A DNA stretch of 64,000 bases from JBBROS01 sp965199595 (GCA_965199595.1 OZ241182.1:3162001-3226000), one strand, 5' to 3'. Shown: positions 48,492-57,025, counted from the first letter of the stretch. The notes: generated from the letters alone by a model not told the origin. A program made the numbers and translations.

Positions 48492-49424
48492 ATGGACCGA
48501 CTTACCGCAATGTCGAGCTTCGTCAGGGTCGTCGAGCGTGGCAGCTTTGCAGCCGCGGCAGCGGCCGCCGACCTGTCACCCGCGATGATCGGCAATCACA
48601 TCCGCTTCCTGGAGAAGCGGCTTGGCGAGGCGTTGCTCAATCGGTCGACGCGGCGGCAGGTGCTGACGGAGTTTGGACGCGAATACTACGAACGCTGCCG
48701 GAGCATCTTGCAGGACGTGGAAGCGGCCGAGGCCGCGCATGGTGCCGACGCGACACTTTCCGGTGTTCTGCGCGTGACCGCGCCGACGGTGCTGGGCACC
48801 ACCGTCCTGCCAACCTCGATCACACGCTACCTGCGCCAGAACGCCGGGATGAAGGTCGATCTCGTTCTGGGAGATGACCGGCTCGATCTGCTGACCGAAC
48901 GGATGGACATAGCGCTTCGTTTCGGCGCGCTGGCCGACTCGACCATGACGCAGCGCGCACTTCCCCCTGTCCCGCTGGTCCCGTGCGCGGCGCCCGATTA
49001 CCTGGCCCGGCGAGGCTCGCCCGCAACGCCTGACGAACTGACCAACCATGACTGCCTGGACTTCTTCACGACCGGCCCAAGTATGTGGCGGTTTCGGACG
49101 CCACAAGGTCTGCAACCCGTGCCGATCTCCGGACCGGTCAGAGCCAACAGCGGCCAAGCGCTGCGGATGTTCGCGCTCGACGGACTCGGTATCGCCATGC
49201 CGCCATGGCCGCTGGTCAAGCGGGACCTGGCGGAAGGCGCGCTCTGCGAGGTTCTCCAGGGCTACACGCCTGAGCCGCTGCCCCTGCATCTTCTCGCATT
49301 GCCGGGTCGGATGGACACGCCCAAGGTCCGCCGCTTCGTCGAGATCGTTTCCGAGGACCTGTCGCGAAGCAGCCTGCAGGCCGATCGGTCTCGTCTACGA
49401 CTTCAGCGGGCGCCGGCAATCTAG
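48492..49424 (+). CDS. LysR family transcriptional regulator
   Basis: A 310-residue LTTR. Residues 1-62 are the winged HTH (MDRLTAMSSFVRVVERGSFAAAAAAADLSPAMIGNHIRFLEKRLG, LLNRSTRRQVLTEFGREYYERC). The inducer-binding domain follows (GVLRVTAPTVLGTTVLPTSITRYLRQ, LVLGDDRLDLLTERMDIALRFG, LDGLGIAMPPWPLV). The ATG follows GGAAGAGGA. It is divergent from the ABM-like monooxygenase, its probable target. Confidence 0.92.
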   Translation: MDRLTAMSSFVRVVERGSFAAAAAAADLSPAMIGNHIRFLEKRLGEALLNRSTRRQVLTEFGREYYERCRSILQDVEAAEAAHGADATLSGVLRVTAPTVLGTTVLPTSITRYLRQNAGMKVDLVLGDDRLDLLTERMDIALRFGALADSTMTQRALPPVPLVPCAAPDYLARRGSPATPDELTNHDCLDFFTTGPSMWRFRTPQGLQPVPISGPVRANSGQALRMFALDGLGIAMPPWPLVKRDLAEGALCEVLQGYTPEPLPLHLLALPGRMDTPKVRRFVEIVSEDLSRSSLQADRSRLRLQRAPAI

Positions 49425-49604
49425 AAACCTCGCTCGAGATGGTGCAGCACCTCGTCCTCGAGCCGGCCTTGGCGGTGGAGGTGGAGGTGGATCGCCGAAG
49501 GCAACCGGGACTATCCGGCGCAACCTCCGATCGCGACGATGCGTGCAATTGCGGTCGACGCGCCCGCCCCCGGGTCCGGCGCATAAGGCGGCGGCCCGGC
49601 TCGA

Positions 49605-50015
49605 TCAGAGCTGCGCGCCGCGCGCCGTCCACGCCGCCATCTCGCCATCGGCGATCGTCAGCGACACGCGCCAGCGGTCGGTCCGGCGCAGGATGTAGAC
49701 ATGGTCCCATGCGGCCACGAGCTCGTCGCCTTCTCCGAGCATACGGTAGGCGATGCGCGCCTGAACGACGCCCGGGAAGAGTTCGTCCACGGCAATAAGC
49801 TCGCCTTCCGGCCGAACGACGCCCTGCCGGCGATAGAAGTCCATCAACGTCAACAGGTGGGCATGAAAGTGCTTCCTATCCATCGCGAAGTTGCCGGTCG
49901 GCGAGGGAAACAGACCCACCGCATCCCAGGACTCGCTCAACGCGTCGGCATCGTTGCGGGCGAACGCGTCGATATAGCCGGCGAAAAAGGCCTCAATCTC
50001 GTCTTGCGTGCTCAT
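49605..50015 (-). CDS. SnoaL/NTF2-like protein
   Basis: A 136-residue cystatin-like NTF2-fold protein: TQDEIEAFFAGYIDAFARNDADALSESWDAVGLF at the start, FAMDRKHFHAHLLTLMDFYRRQGV, VVQARIAYRMLGEGDELVAAWDHVYILRRTDRWRVSLTIAD at the end. Such proteins (SnoaL, DUF4440 or ketosteroid-isomerase-like) may bind or isomerise small molecules; no catalytic residues can be named. The ATG at 50015 is used because the family starts here. The gene follows the LysR gene convergently, with 180 bp between the stops. Confidence 0.75.
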   Translation of the reverse strand: MSTQDEIEAFFAGYIDAFARNDADALSESWDAVGLFPSPTGNFAMDRKHFHAHLLTLMDFYRRQGVVRPEGELIAVDELFPGVVQARIAYRMLGEGDELVAAWDHVYILRRTDRWRVSLTIADGEMAAWTARGAQL

Positions 50016-50358
50016 CAGCTCTTCACCTGTTTGAACCCATTCCCGCTTCGGCTCGCACCCGCGCAGTAAGCGCACGTCGCCGCCGCGCCAACAAGCCTTG
50101 GCCTGCCGCCGAAACGTCGTTCACGAAGCCGCAGAGGAAAACTGGGGTATCGTTAGTAGCGGGCGATCTCGCCGCTGCGCAAGCGTCCTTGGTGCACCCG
50201 CACCACAACGTTTTTGCTCTTGCGCAACGAGCGCCAACCGGGAACGTCCAGTGCGGCCCTGATTGGGAAGGTCACGTCATCAGCGTGCGTCCGGACGGAC
50301 CTGCAATCTCATCGCGCGTGCGCCGGGGTGGGCCTGTAATCTCGCGTCAGACCGATCA
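50016..50358. other. gene-poor spacer with a possible short coding remnant
   Basis: No family is recognised in this 343-bp stretch. A 40-codon minus-strand frame ending with TAA at 50153-50155 has a protein-like composition (VPGWRSLRKSKNVVV, then HQGRLRSGEIARY), but has no clear start. It may be the 3' end of a lost gene. Otherwise I see nothing. Confidence 0.3.
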
Positions 50359-51006
50359 TTAGGGCAGGCCGCCAGCCTTGTGGGCGAGGGCGCCGCGCCA
50401 ATACTCCTCCAGCGCCTCGGCGAGCTCGGCGGCGAAGCCGGAGTCGTACTGGCCGAGCGCATCGCCGAAGGCGACGCTCTCGTCGTAGGACTGCCATATC
50501 CCGCGGGTCAGGGCATAGGTACGTGTCAGGAGACGCGCGCCGCGGCCCGAAGGCAGGCCCAGAGCGCGTTCCACGCCCGCGCCTCCCGCCGCCACCCGGG
50601 CGGCGAGTTCGGCCTTGAAGGCGACGAGCGCTGCCGGCTCCAGATTCTTCATCAGCACGCCGTGACCCAGCGCGTCGAGCCGCAGCAGATCGAGATGGGC
50701 GTCAATATGGGCCACATAGCGCACGAGGAAGGCCGTCACCCGCCCGGCGGCCGGGCGGTGCTCGGCGAACACCGCCTCCACCAGGGCGACCACCTCGCCC
50801 CAGCCCTCAAGGAGCAGGGCGGAGAAAATCTCCTCCTTGGTGCGAAAGTACAGATACACCGTGCCCTTGGCGAGGCCGGCAGCCTCGGCGACCTGCGCCA
50901 CCGGCGGCAGTTCACCCCCGCCCGCGGCGAACAGGCCGGCTGCGGCCTGCAGGATGACGCGCCGCCGCGCCGCCTTGTCCTCTGCCGCGAAGGCGCGCTT
51001 GACCAT
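50359..51006 (-). CDS. TetR/AcrR family transcriptional regulator
   Basis: A 215-residue repressor. The N-terminal HTH is ILQAAAGLFAAGGGELPPVAQVAEAAGLAKGTVYLYFRTKEEIF, a typical TetR motif with GTVYLYF as the recognition helix. The C-terminal part has VRYVAHIDAHLDLLRLDALGHGVLMKNLEP and RTYALTRGIWQSYDE. It is cotranscribed with the SDR gene (7 bp between them). Twin palindromes upstream of that SDR are its likely operators. Confidence 0.92.
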   Translation of the reverse strand: MVKRAFAAEDKAARRRVILQAAAGLFAAGGGELPPVAQVAEAAGLAKGTVYLYFRTKEEIFSALLLEGWGEVVALVEAVFAEHRPAAGRVTAFLVRYVAHIDAHLDLLRLDALGHGVLMKNLEPAALVAFKAELAARVAAGGAGVERALGLPSGRGARLLTRTYALTRGIWQSYDESVAFGDALGQYDSGFAAELAEALEEYWRGALAHKAGGLP

Positions 51007-51013
51007 GCGCCGG

Positions 51014-51811
51014 CTAGGCGTGCGTCTTCGCGCCGGCCGACATGCTCATGCTGAGCTTGGCCGCCAAGTGGCGAGATATAAAGCGGTTGCTGAATGCCAT
51101 GACGGCGTTCGCGCGCCCGACGATCACGCTGGGCTTGCCCGCGAAGAGGGCGTCCAGCCCGATGCGGGCCACGCGCGCCGTGGGCAGGACGAAGCGCTGC
51201 ATGGCCGCCGGCGTCTCGAAGCCGGACGCGGCGTTGAAGCCGGTGTCCATCAGTCCGGGCGACAGGACCGTCACCCCCACCTTGGGCCCCAGCTCCACGT
51301 TCAGTGCCTCGCCCAGCGAGAGGACGTAGGCCTTGGAGGCGCCATAGGCGGCGAGCAGCGGGGCGGGCTGGTGCGCTGCCAGACTCGCCACCAGCAGGAT
51401 GCGTCCCTCTCCCCGCGCGGCCATGCGGCGGCCGAACGCCTGCGTCAGCTCTGTGAGGCTCAGGATGTTCAACTCCAGCATGGACCGCAGGCGGGCGGGA
51501 TCGTGGTCGAGAAAGGGCGCGCTCAGGCCGAAGCCGGCATTGTTGACCAGCACCTGCGGTTCGATCTGCCGGGCTGCGAGCTGCTGCTGCAGCCTGGTCG
51601 CGCCGCCGGGTGCGCCGAGGTCGACGGCCTCTGTCACCACCTCGACGCCGTGGGCCCGCCGCAGCGCGTCCGCCTGTCTGGCCAGCGCCTCCTCGGAGCG
51701 TGCCGTCAGGGCCAGCGCATAGCCGCGTTCCGCCAACCCGCGGGCCAGCTCCGATCCGAGCCCGCCCGAAGCCCCCGTGACCAGCGCCCACTGTGTCTTC
51801 GTCCCTGGCAT
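51014..51811 (-). CDS. short-chain dehydrogenase/reductase
   Basis: A 265-residue classical SDR. ALVTGASGGLGSELARGLAERG is the nucleotide-binding motif, VNNAGFGLSAPFLDHD the NNAG motif, and ILLVASLAAHQPAPLLAAYGASKAYVLSLGEAL contains Ser and the YxxxK catalytic dyad. It reduces or oxidises a small carbonyl with NAD(P)H. I choose the ATG at 51811, where GGAGGCGGTG lies upstream; upstream ATGs at 51823, 51826 and 51832 overlap an operator and are less likely. It is the first gene of an operon with the TetR regulator. Confidence 0.88.
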   Translation of the reverse strand: MPGTKTQWALVTGASGGLGSELARGLAERGYALALTARSEEALARQADALRRAHGVEVVTEAVDLGAPGGATRLQQQLAARQIEPQVLVNNAGFGLSAPFLDHDPARLRSMLELNILSLTELTQAFGRRMAARGEGRILLVASLAAHQPAPLLAAYGASKAYVLSLGEALNVELGPKVGVTVLSPGLMDTGFNAASGFETPAAMQRFVLPTARVARIGLDALFAGKPSVIVGRANAVMAFSNRFISRHLAAKLSMSMSAGAKTHA

Positions 51812-51825
51812 CACCGCCTCCATCA

Positions 51826-51859
51826 TGACCAACGGTCAGATATATGTGACCATTGGTCA
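51826..51859. promoter_or_regulatory. twin TetR-type operators upstream of the SDR-tetR operon
   Basis: TGACCAACGGTCA (51826-51838) and TGACCATTGGTCA (51847-51859) are two 13-bp palindromes with centres 21 bp apart, two helical turns. The second is perfect, the first has one mismatch. They cover the promoter region and suggest cooperative binding of TetR dimers and autoregulation of the SDR-tetR operon. Confidence 0.7.
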
Positions 51860-52191
51860 GATGAACAAGTGTGGGCGCTGATTTATGTTGGGCGCTGACC
51901 CAACCCCGGTTCGCTTGATCAGAGTGAGAGTCAGGAATTGCGCGATGAACCGATCTGCGTCGCCGGGGGCAGACCGACGTCTTCGGCACCACTGGTTAGC
52001 TGAGCGTACCTCGTTCGTAAGCAGGCAACGCATTGTCGAGGCCAGGCGACCTGAGTACCTGTCCGAGTGTCTCGTGCGGTGCCAAATCTGCGAACGCCGA
52101 TCGCCGCCATCAGGCCGCGCCCGGCAGGAGCGGATGCGGCACGGGCCGCCATCGGCCCGGCGCGAGCAAGGAAATGCAAGGAAGCGCTCCC
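51860..52191. other. spacer before the aldo/keto reductase gene
   Basis: A 332-bp stretch between the twin operators and the AKR start. It must contain the AKR promoter, but I see no convincing -35/-10 pair, repeat or protein-coding frame. Only the AAGGAAG ribosome-binding site near its right end can be named. Confidence 0.4.
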
Positions 52192-53253
52192 ATGAAATAC
52201 AAGCAACTGGGCAACACCGGCCTTCTCGTCTCCCAGCTTTGCCTCGGCACCATGACCTTCGGTGACGGCGACGGCGTGTACGAACATATCGGCGCGGTCG
52301 ATCAGGGGGCCGCGGACGCGCTGGTCCGGGCCAGCATCGACGCCGGCGTCAACTTCTTCGACACGGCCGACATCTACTCGCACGGCCAGAGCGAAGAGCG
52401 GCTCGGGCGATGCCTCCGCAACCTCGGCATCGCGCGCGACGACGTCGTCCTGGCCACCAAGGGCTACATGCGCATGGGCCCGGGCCGCAATGCGGTCGGC
52501 GCGTCGCGCGGGCACATCATGGCGGCGGTGGAGGCGAGCCTTCGGCGGCTGCACGTCGACCATATCGACCTGTACCAGATCCATCAGAGCGATAGCCTGA
52601 CGCCGATCGACGAAACGCTGCGCGCGCTGGACGACCTCGTGCGCCAGGGCAAGGTACGATACGTCGGCTGCTCGAACTGGCCGGCCTGGAAGGTGGCGCT
52701 GTCCTTCGGCACGGCTGCGCGCCATGACCGGACGCGATTCGAGACGGTGCAGGCCTACTACTCGCTCGCCGGTCGCGACCTGGAACGGGAGATGATCCCG
52801 CTCCTGGAGCACGAGCGCGCTGGCCTGCTGGTCTGGAGTCCGCTGGCGGGCGGTCTCCTGTCGGGCAAGTACGGCCGGGATAATCAATCGCCCGAGGGCG
52901 CGCGCCGGTCGGGCTTCGATTTTCCCGTGGTCGACAAGAACCGGGCCTGGGATGTGATCGACGCCTTGCGCCCGATCGCGGACGGGCATGGCTGCAGCCC
53001 GGCACGCGTCGCGCTGGCCTGGCTGCTCTCACGACCGGCGGTCACGTCGGTCATCGTCGGCGCGAAGCGGCCGGATCAGCTCGCGGACAATCTCGCGGCC
53101 ATCGACCTCGATCTGAGCGAGGACGAGCTGGCCGGACTCGATGCCGCAAGCGTCCTTCCGCCGGAGTATCCGGGCTGGATGGTGCAAGCGATGGGCACCG
53201 ATCGAATGGGACCGACCGATCTATGGAAGGGCAGAAGCACGTCCGGTAACTGA
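52192..53253 (+). CDS. aldo/keto reductase
   Basis: A 353-residue AKR of the YajO/Tas-like group. MKYKQLGNTGLLVSQLCLGTMTFG begins the barrel. FFDTADIYSHGQSEERLG holds the catalytic Asp and Tyr, VVLATKGYM the Lys, and IDLYQIHQSD the His. YVGCSNWPAWKVAL and VWSPLAGGLLSGKY are typical further elements, and the C-terminal SVIVGAKRPDQLADNLAAIDLDLSEDEL binds NADPH. The ATG at 52192 follows GGAAG. It is convergent with the LysR regulator downstream (21 bp between the stops). Confidence 0.92.
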   Translation: MKYKQLGNTGLLVSQLCLGTMTFGDGDGVYEHIGAVDQGAADALVRASIDAGVNFFDTADIYSHGQSEERLGRCLRNLGIARDDVVLATKGYMRMGPGRNAVGASRGHIMAAVEASLRRLHVDHIDLYQIHQSDSLTPIDETLRALDDLVRQGKVRYVGCSNWPAWKVALSFGTAARHDRTRFETVQAYYSLAGRDLEREMIPLLEHERAGLLVWSPLAGGLLSGKYGRDNQSPEGARRSGFDFPVVDKNRAWDVIDALRPIADGHGCSPARVALAWLLSRPAVTSVIVGAKRPDQLADNLAAIDLDLSEDELAGLDAASVLPPEYPGWMVQAMGTDRMGPTDLWKGRSTSGN

Positions 53254-53273
53254 CGCCCCCCCCCCGCGAGGGC

Positions 53274-54182
53274 TCAGGCGGCGGGTCGCGTGGCGGCCTG
53301 CCGCCGGACATGGTCCACGAAGGCGCGCAGCTTGGGCGCGTGGTTCCGCCGGTCGGGGTAGTAGAGGTAGAAGCCCGGAAACGGCCGGCAGAACGCGTCC
53401 AGCACTGCCACGAGGTCGCCATTGGCGAGATGGCGACGGAAAGTCTCCTCCACCCCGAACGTGAAGCCGCCGCCCGCGATCGCGGTGTTGACCATCACCC
53501 GCATGTCGTTGGTCGCCACCTGCGGATCGATCGCGACATCGAATGCGCGTCCGTTCTCCTCGAACTCCCAGCGGTATGGCACGACGTCCGGGGACGGGCG
53601 CCAGCCGATGCAGCGATGCCCGACCAGGTCGCGCGGGTGTTCGGGCGCACCATGCCGTTCGAGGTAGGAAGGCGCGGCGACCACCCTCTGCCGCTGATTT
53701 CCTGACGCCGGGATCGCGATCATGTCCTGCTCGATCACCTCGCCCAGGCGGACCCCCGCATCGAAACCGGCCGCGACGATGTCGAACTCGTCGTCGGTGA
53801 CGGTGATGTCGAGGGCGACCTGCGGGTAGGCCTCGTTAAAGGTCGCGAACAGCGGTCCGCTCAGAAACCACTCCGCGATCGAAGACACCGCGATACGCAG
53901 CCGTCCGCCGGGCGCGGCGCTCCGGGCGCGGGCGGCGGCGAAGGCCGCGTCGATGTCGGCCAGAGCGGGCGTCGCCCTGTCACGGAGCCGCTCGCCCGCT
54001 TCGGTCAGCCGCACGCTCCGCGTCGTGCGCTGGACGAGCGCGATGCCGAGCGAGTCCTCCAGACGGCGCAGCGCCTGGCTGACGGCCGGTCGCGTAACCC
54101 CGAGGCGCTCTCCGGCCAACCGGAAACTTCCGGCCTCCGCGACCGCGAGGAAGACGTTCAGACCGGACAGATCGGTGCTCAT
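53274..54182 (-). CDS. LysR family transcriptional regulator
   Basis: A 302-residue LTTR. The HTH is LSGLNVFLAVAEAGSFRLAGERLGVTRPAVSQALRRLEDSLGIALVQRTTRSVRLTEAG. The effector domain has GRLRIAVSSIAEWFLSGPLFATFNEAYPQVALDITVTDDEFDIVAAGFDAGVRLGE, a CrgA/DmlR-type pattern. The ATG at 54182 is preferred because the LTTR N-terminus starts there. Its start codon lies within one arm of a 12-bp inverted repeat shared with the divergent NTF2-like gene. Confidence 0.9.
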   Translation of the reverse strand: MSTDLSGLNVFLAVAEAGSFRLAGERLGVTRPAVSQALRRLEDSLGIALVQRTTRSVRLTEAGERLRDRATPALADIDAAFAAARARSAAPGGRLRIAVSSIAEWFLSGPLFATFNEAYPQVALDITVTDDEFDIVAAGFDAGVRLGEVIEQDMIAIPASGNQRQRVVAAPSYLERHGAPEHPRDLVGHRCIGWRPSPDVVPYRWEFEENGRAFDVAIDPQVATNDMRVMVNTAIAGGGFTFGVEETFRRHLANGDLVAVLDAFCRPFPGFYLYYPDRRNHAPKLRAFVDHVRRQAATRPAA

Positions 54183-54271
54183 TGGTGACAGGACGTTACC
54201 GCCCTGTTCCGAACTGGACAAGCCATATGCCGGTTCACCGCTGCTATCTTGAGCCCCGATCCTGTCACCAA
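54182..54271. promoter_or_regulatory. 12-bp inverted repeat flanking the LysR/NTF2-like divergent promoters
   Basis: TTGGTGACAGGA (54182-54193) and TCCTGTCACCAA (54260-54271) are exact inverse complements separated by 66 bp. One arm covers the LysR start codon, the other lies 18 bp upstream of the NTF2-like start. Symmetric binding of the LysR regulator to both promoters is the simplest reading. Confidence 0.55.
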
Positions 54272-54289
54272 CCGGGAAGGTCCCGCATC

Positions 54290-54853
54290 GTGCCAAGCAC
54301 TTCTTTTCTCTTCGTGATCCTGGGTGCGACCGCGCTCGCTTCAGCGCCTGTCCAAGCTCGCTCCCCCGCCACCTGCGCGACCGCGGGCGAGCGCGGTCCG
54401 GGCGATCTGCACCGGGCGTGGATCCTGCAGGGCTGGGAATGCCATCCCGGCGATCCGCGCTTCAGCTTTCGTGAGAAGCTCGGCCGTTACTACGACTGGT
54501 CCGCGCGCGACGTCCTGCTCTTCGACGATTTCGATCCGCAGCGCCGTGCGGCCCGCAGCGCCGCCGCCTACGGCGCCATCTGGGAGCCGATCTTCCGCGC
54601 CAACCGGTCGGCGCGGCACACCGTCAGCGACAGCCCCGAGGTCGTCACGGGAACGGGCGATCTAGCCGCCTCCTCGCTGGAGTTCACCGCGCGCATCGAG
54701 CCCCTGGAGGGCGAGGTCATTGGCATCAGAACCCGGTCCGACATCGTGTGGCGCTGCCGGGCGGACGGCTGGAAGATCGTCCGCGAGCACAATTCGTCGA
54801 AGGTCATTCCGGTCGCCGAGGCCGAGCGCGTTCTCGCGCGCGACGGCCGCTGA
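54290..54853 (+). CDS. secreted SnoaL/NTF2-like protein
   Basis: A 187-residue protein. A signal peptide (VPSTSFLFVILGATALASAPVQA, starting at GTG 54290) precedes an NTF2-like domain: RFSFREKLGRYYDWSARDVLLFDDFDPQRRAARSAAAYGAIW, and EFTARIEPLEGEVIGIRTRSDIVWRCRADGWKIVREHNSSK. GGGAAGG precedes the GTG at a good distance. Upstream ATGs at 54182 or 54227 are in frame but give no signal peptide and cross the inverted repeat. Two cysteines at the N-terminus (TCATAGE and ECHP) might form a disulfide in the periplasm. The ligand is unknown. Confidence 0.7.
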   Translation: MPSTSFLFVILGATALASAPVQARSPATCATAGERGPGDLHRAWILQGWECHPGDPRFSFREKLGRYYDWSARDVLLFDDFDPQRRAARSAAAYGAIWEPIFRANRSARHTVSDSPEVVTGTGDLAASSLEFTARIEPLEGEVIGIRTRSDIVWRCRADGWKIVREHNSSKVIPVAEAERVLARDGR

Positions 54854-55147
54854 GCGGTGACGTCGATCGTGGACCAGCCACTCGCACTCGCTCACAAGGC
54901 CGGAGGTTGGCAGGGACGCGAACGATCTGCGGCTTACCGTCGGTGCCGATCTACTGCGGCGCATAAGGGGCGCCGACCATGAGGGGGGCGTTCGCGGGGG
55001 TCTCGCCGGCTCTCGCCCGCTGGGCGGTCGAGGACGAGTTCGGCGACGTCCTGGCCCGCGACGCCCTGCCGGCCGCGACGCGCCAGCCCGCCGCGATCAT
55101 GGTTCGGAGATCCTCGGTGTCGTCGGGCCACGGCAGGAGAAGCCAGC
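54854..55147. other. spacer between the NTF2-like and AraC genes
   Basis: A 294-bp stretch between convergent genes. Frames exist on both strands but none has a recognisable family or a ribosome-binding site. No hairpin or repeat stands out. It may be debris of a lost gene. Confidence 0.4.
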
Positions 55148-56041
55148 CTAGGCCGCGATCTTCATCTGCACCCGGGCTTGGCGGATATCCCGCGCGGGCG
55201 GTTGACCGAACATACGTCCATATTCGCGCGTGAACTGCGGAACGCTCTCATAGCCCACGCCGTAGGCGGCATCGCTGATCGCCTCGCCCTCTGCGAGCAT
55301 CCGGCGCCGCGCCTCGATAAGGCGAAGCTGCTTCTGGAACTGGAGAGGCGTGAGCGACGTGATGGCTCGGAAGTGCACGTGGAAGGCCGACACGCTCATG
55401 CCCGCGGCTTCCGCCAGCGCCCCGATCCCCACCGGCCCGGCGTAGCAGCCTCTCAGGATAGCGACCGCGCGTGCGATCCGCTGCGCATGGCTGTCGGTTA
55501 CGCCGAGCGCACGGATCGCGCCGCCGTGGCGGCCAGTGAGCAACCAGTAGTGCAGCTCGCGCCTGAGCTGTTGGCCGAGGACGGCCAGCGTATCCGGCCG
55601 ATCGAATAGGCGTAGCAGGCGCAACGCGGCGTCGGCGACCTCAACCTCGGTCGGATCGACGCGGACCGGCTGATCCGCCTTGAACGGCGCCGGGCCGAGC
55701 TGACGTACCAAGTCGCCGATGGTGCCAAGATCGAGTTCCAGGACCAGCGAATAATAAGGCAAGACCCTGGTGGCGCTGGTGATCTGGCTGACGGTCGGCA
55801 CGTCGGTGGTGACGAGGAGGGAATCGCCGGCGCCGAAGTCGAAGGTGCGGCTTCCCATCGTCACCCGCTTGCTCCCTTGCAGGACCAACGCGACCAGCGG
55901 CTTCGAGATGGCGTGGTGCAGCATGGTCGGTGCGGTCTCGCGCAGGATCACCAATCCATCGACCGGCGTCGGCGCGACGCCGTTCCGGTCGGCATGGGCG
56001 TCGGCGTAGCGCCGCGCGTGGTCCAGGAGCTGGTCGGTCAT
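55148..56041 (-). CDS. AraC family transcriptional regulator (AraC_N type)
   Basis: A 297-residue regulator. The N-terminal AraC_N/cupin domain contains LVILRETAPTMLHHAISKPLVALVLQGSKRVTMGSRTFDFGAGDSLLVTTDVPTVSQI. The C-terminal double HTH (from about residue 190) has GIGALAEAAGMSVSAFHVHFRAITSLTPLQFQKQLRLIEARRRM and ISDAAYGVGYESVPQFTREYGRMFG. Such regulators usually activate adjacent oxidoreductase genes. The ATG at 56041 fits the family start; an ATG at 56119 would add 26 uncharacteristic residues. It is divergent from the SDR gene at 56171. Confidence 0.9.
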   Translation of the reverse strand: MTDQLLDHARRYADAHADRNGVAPTPVDGLVILRETAPTMLHHAISKPLVALVLQGSKRVTMGSRTFDFGAGDSLLVTTDVPTVSQITSATRVLPYYSLVLELDLGTIGDLVRQLGPAPFKADQPVRVDPTEVEVADAALRLLRLFDRPDTLAVLGQQLRRELHYWLLTGRHGGAIRALGVTDSHAQRIARAVAILRGCYAGPVGIGALAEAAGMSVSAFHVHFRAITSLTPLQFQKQLRLIEARRRMLAEGEAISDAAYGVGYESVPQFTREYGRMFGQPPARDIRQARVQMKIAA

Positions 56042-56170
56042 GCCGCTCTTGATAGGCGGAGCGGCGCCGCGCGACAACATGTCAGGATAATCAGGCAAGA
56101 ATACCGGATGATCGCGCAACAGCGGCAGGTTCGCTTACCGCATAAGGATGCCGTGCCAACGGAGACATCC

Positions 56171-56926
56171 ATGACCACCATTTCGCTCGTGACCGGCGGC
56201 AGCCGGGGCCTCGGCCGCAACACCGCCGTCAGCATCGCCCGCCACGGCGGCGACGTGATCCTCACCTACCGCAGCGGCAGGGACGATGCGGAAGCCGTCG
56301 TGGCCGAGATCGTCGCGCTGGGACGCAAGGCCGTGGCGTTGCAGCTCGACACCAGTGTCGTCTCGACCTTCCCCGCCTACGTCGACGCGCTGCGCGCCGC
56401 GCTGTCCACGACCTGGGGCCGCGACACGCTGGACCACCTCGTCAACAATGCCGGTCACGGCGAGATGGCCGACTTCGCCGCGACGACGGAGGCGCAGTTC
56501 GACACGCTGTTCGCCGTTCACGTCAAAGGCGTGTTCTTCCTGACGCAGGCGCTGCTGCCGGTGCTGGCCGACGGCGGGCGCATCATCAATCTCTCGTCGG
56601 GGCTGACCCGCGTCTCGTTCCCGGGCTTTTCCGCCTATTCGGCGGCGAAGGGCGCGGTAGAGATTTTGACGGTCTACATGGCCAAGGAACTGGGCGGCCG
56701 CGGCATCACGGCCAACACCGTCGCCCCCGGCGCGATCGAGACCGACTTTCTCGGCGGGGCCGTGCGCGACAATGCCGACTACAATCAGGCGTTCGCCGGC
56801 ATGACCGCGCTCGGCCGCGTCGGCGTGCCCGACGACATCGGGCCCATGGTGGCGAGCCTGCTCGGGCCCGACAATCGCTGGGTCAACGGTCAGCGTATCG
56901 AGGTTTCGGGCGGCCAGAGCATCTGA
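56171..56926 (+). CDS. short-chain dehydrogenase/reductase
   Basis: A 251-residue classical SDR. SLVTGGSRGLGRNTAVSIARHGGDVILTY binds NAD(P), LVNNAGHGEMADF is the NNAG motif, IINLSSGLTRVSFPGFSAYSAAKGAVEI gives catalytic Ser and YxxxK, and VNGQRIEVSGGQSI is the canonical end. GGAG precedes the ATG at 56171. It is divergent from the AraC gene, its likely regulator. A 7-bp-stem hairpin GTGCCGA-GCT-TCGGCAC (56938-56954) just after its stop could be its terminator. A tautomerase-like fragment follows. Confidence 0.92.
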   Translation: MTTISLVTGGSRGLGRNTAVSIARHGGDVILTYRSGRDDAEAVVAEIVALGRKAVALQLDTSVVSTFPAYVDALRAALSTTWGRDTLDHLVNNAGHGEMADFAATTEAQFDTLFAVHVKGVFFLTQALLPVLADGGRIINLSSGLTRVSFPGFSAYSAAKGAVEILTVYMAKELGGRGITANTVAPGAIETDFLGGAVRDNADYNQAFAGMTALGRVGVPDDIGPMVASLLGPDNRWVNGQRIEVSGGQSI

Positions 56927-56937
56927 CACCCGGCGGG

Positions 56938-56954
56938 TGCCGAGCTTCGGCACC
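56938..56954 (+). terminator. short hairpin after the SDR gene
   Basis: GTGCCGA (56938-56944) and TCGGCAC (56948-56954) are perfect inverted repeats with a three-base loop, 12 bp after the SDR stop. No T-run follows, so it is at best a weak terminator. Confidence 0.4.
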
Positions 56955-56983
56955 TACTCCTGATAAACCATGGAGGAGGCACC

Positions 56984-57025
56984 ATGCCGAAGCTGATCAT
57001 CCACTCGCCCGCCGGAACGTTCAGC
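56984..57025 (+). pseudogene. 5' fragment of a tautomerase-like gene cut by IS630 remnant
   Basis: An ATG at 56984 preceded by GGAGGAGGCACC starts MPKLIIHSPAGTFS, which resembles the N-terminus of small tautomerase-like proteins (MPKLIIHAPAGTF). After 13-14 codons the frame runs into the IS630 transposase remnant and stops. A ribosome-binding site this strong beside so short a frame argues for a gene that was once real. Confidence 0.5.

Noticed and set aside
54979..55233. Short plus-strand ORF in the spacer before the AraC gene
   Set aside because: It overlaps the AraC gene's 3' end, has no ribosome-binding site and no recognisable family.
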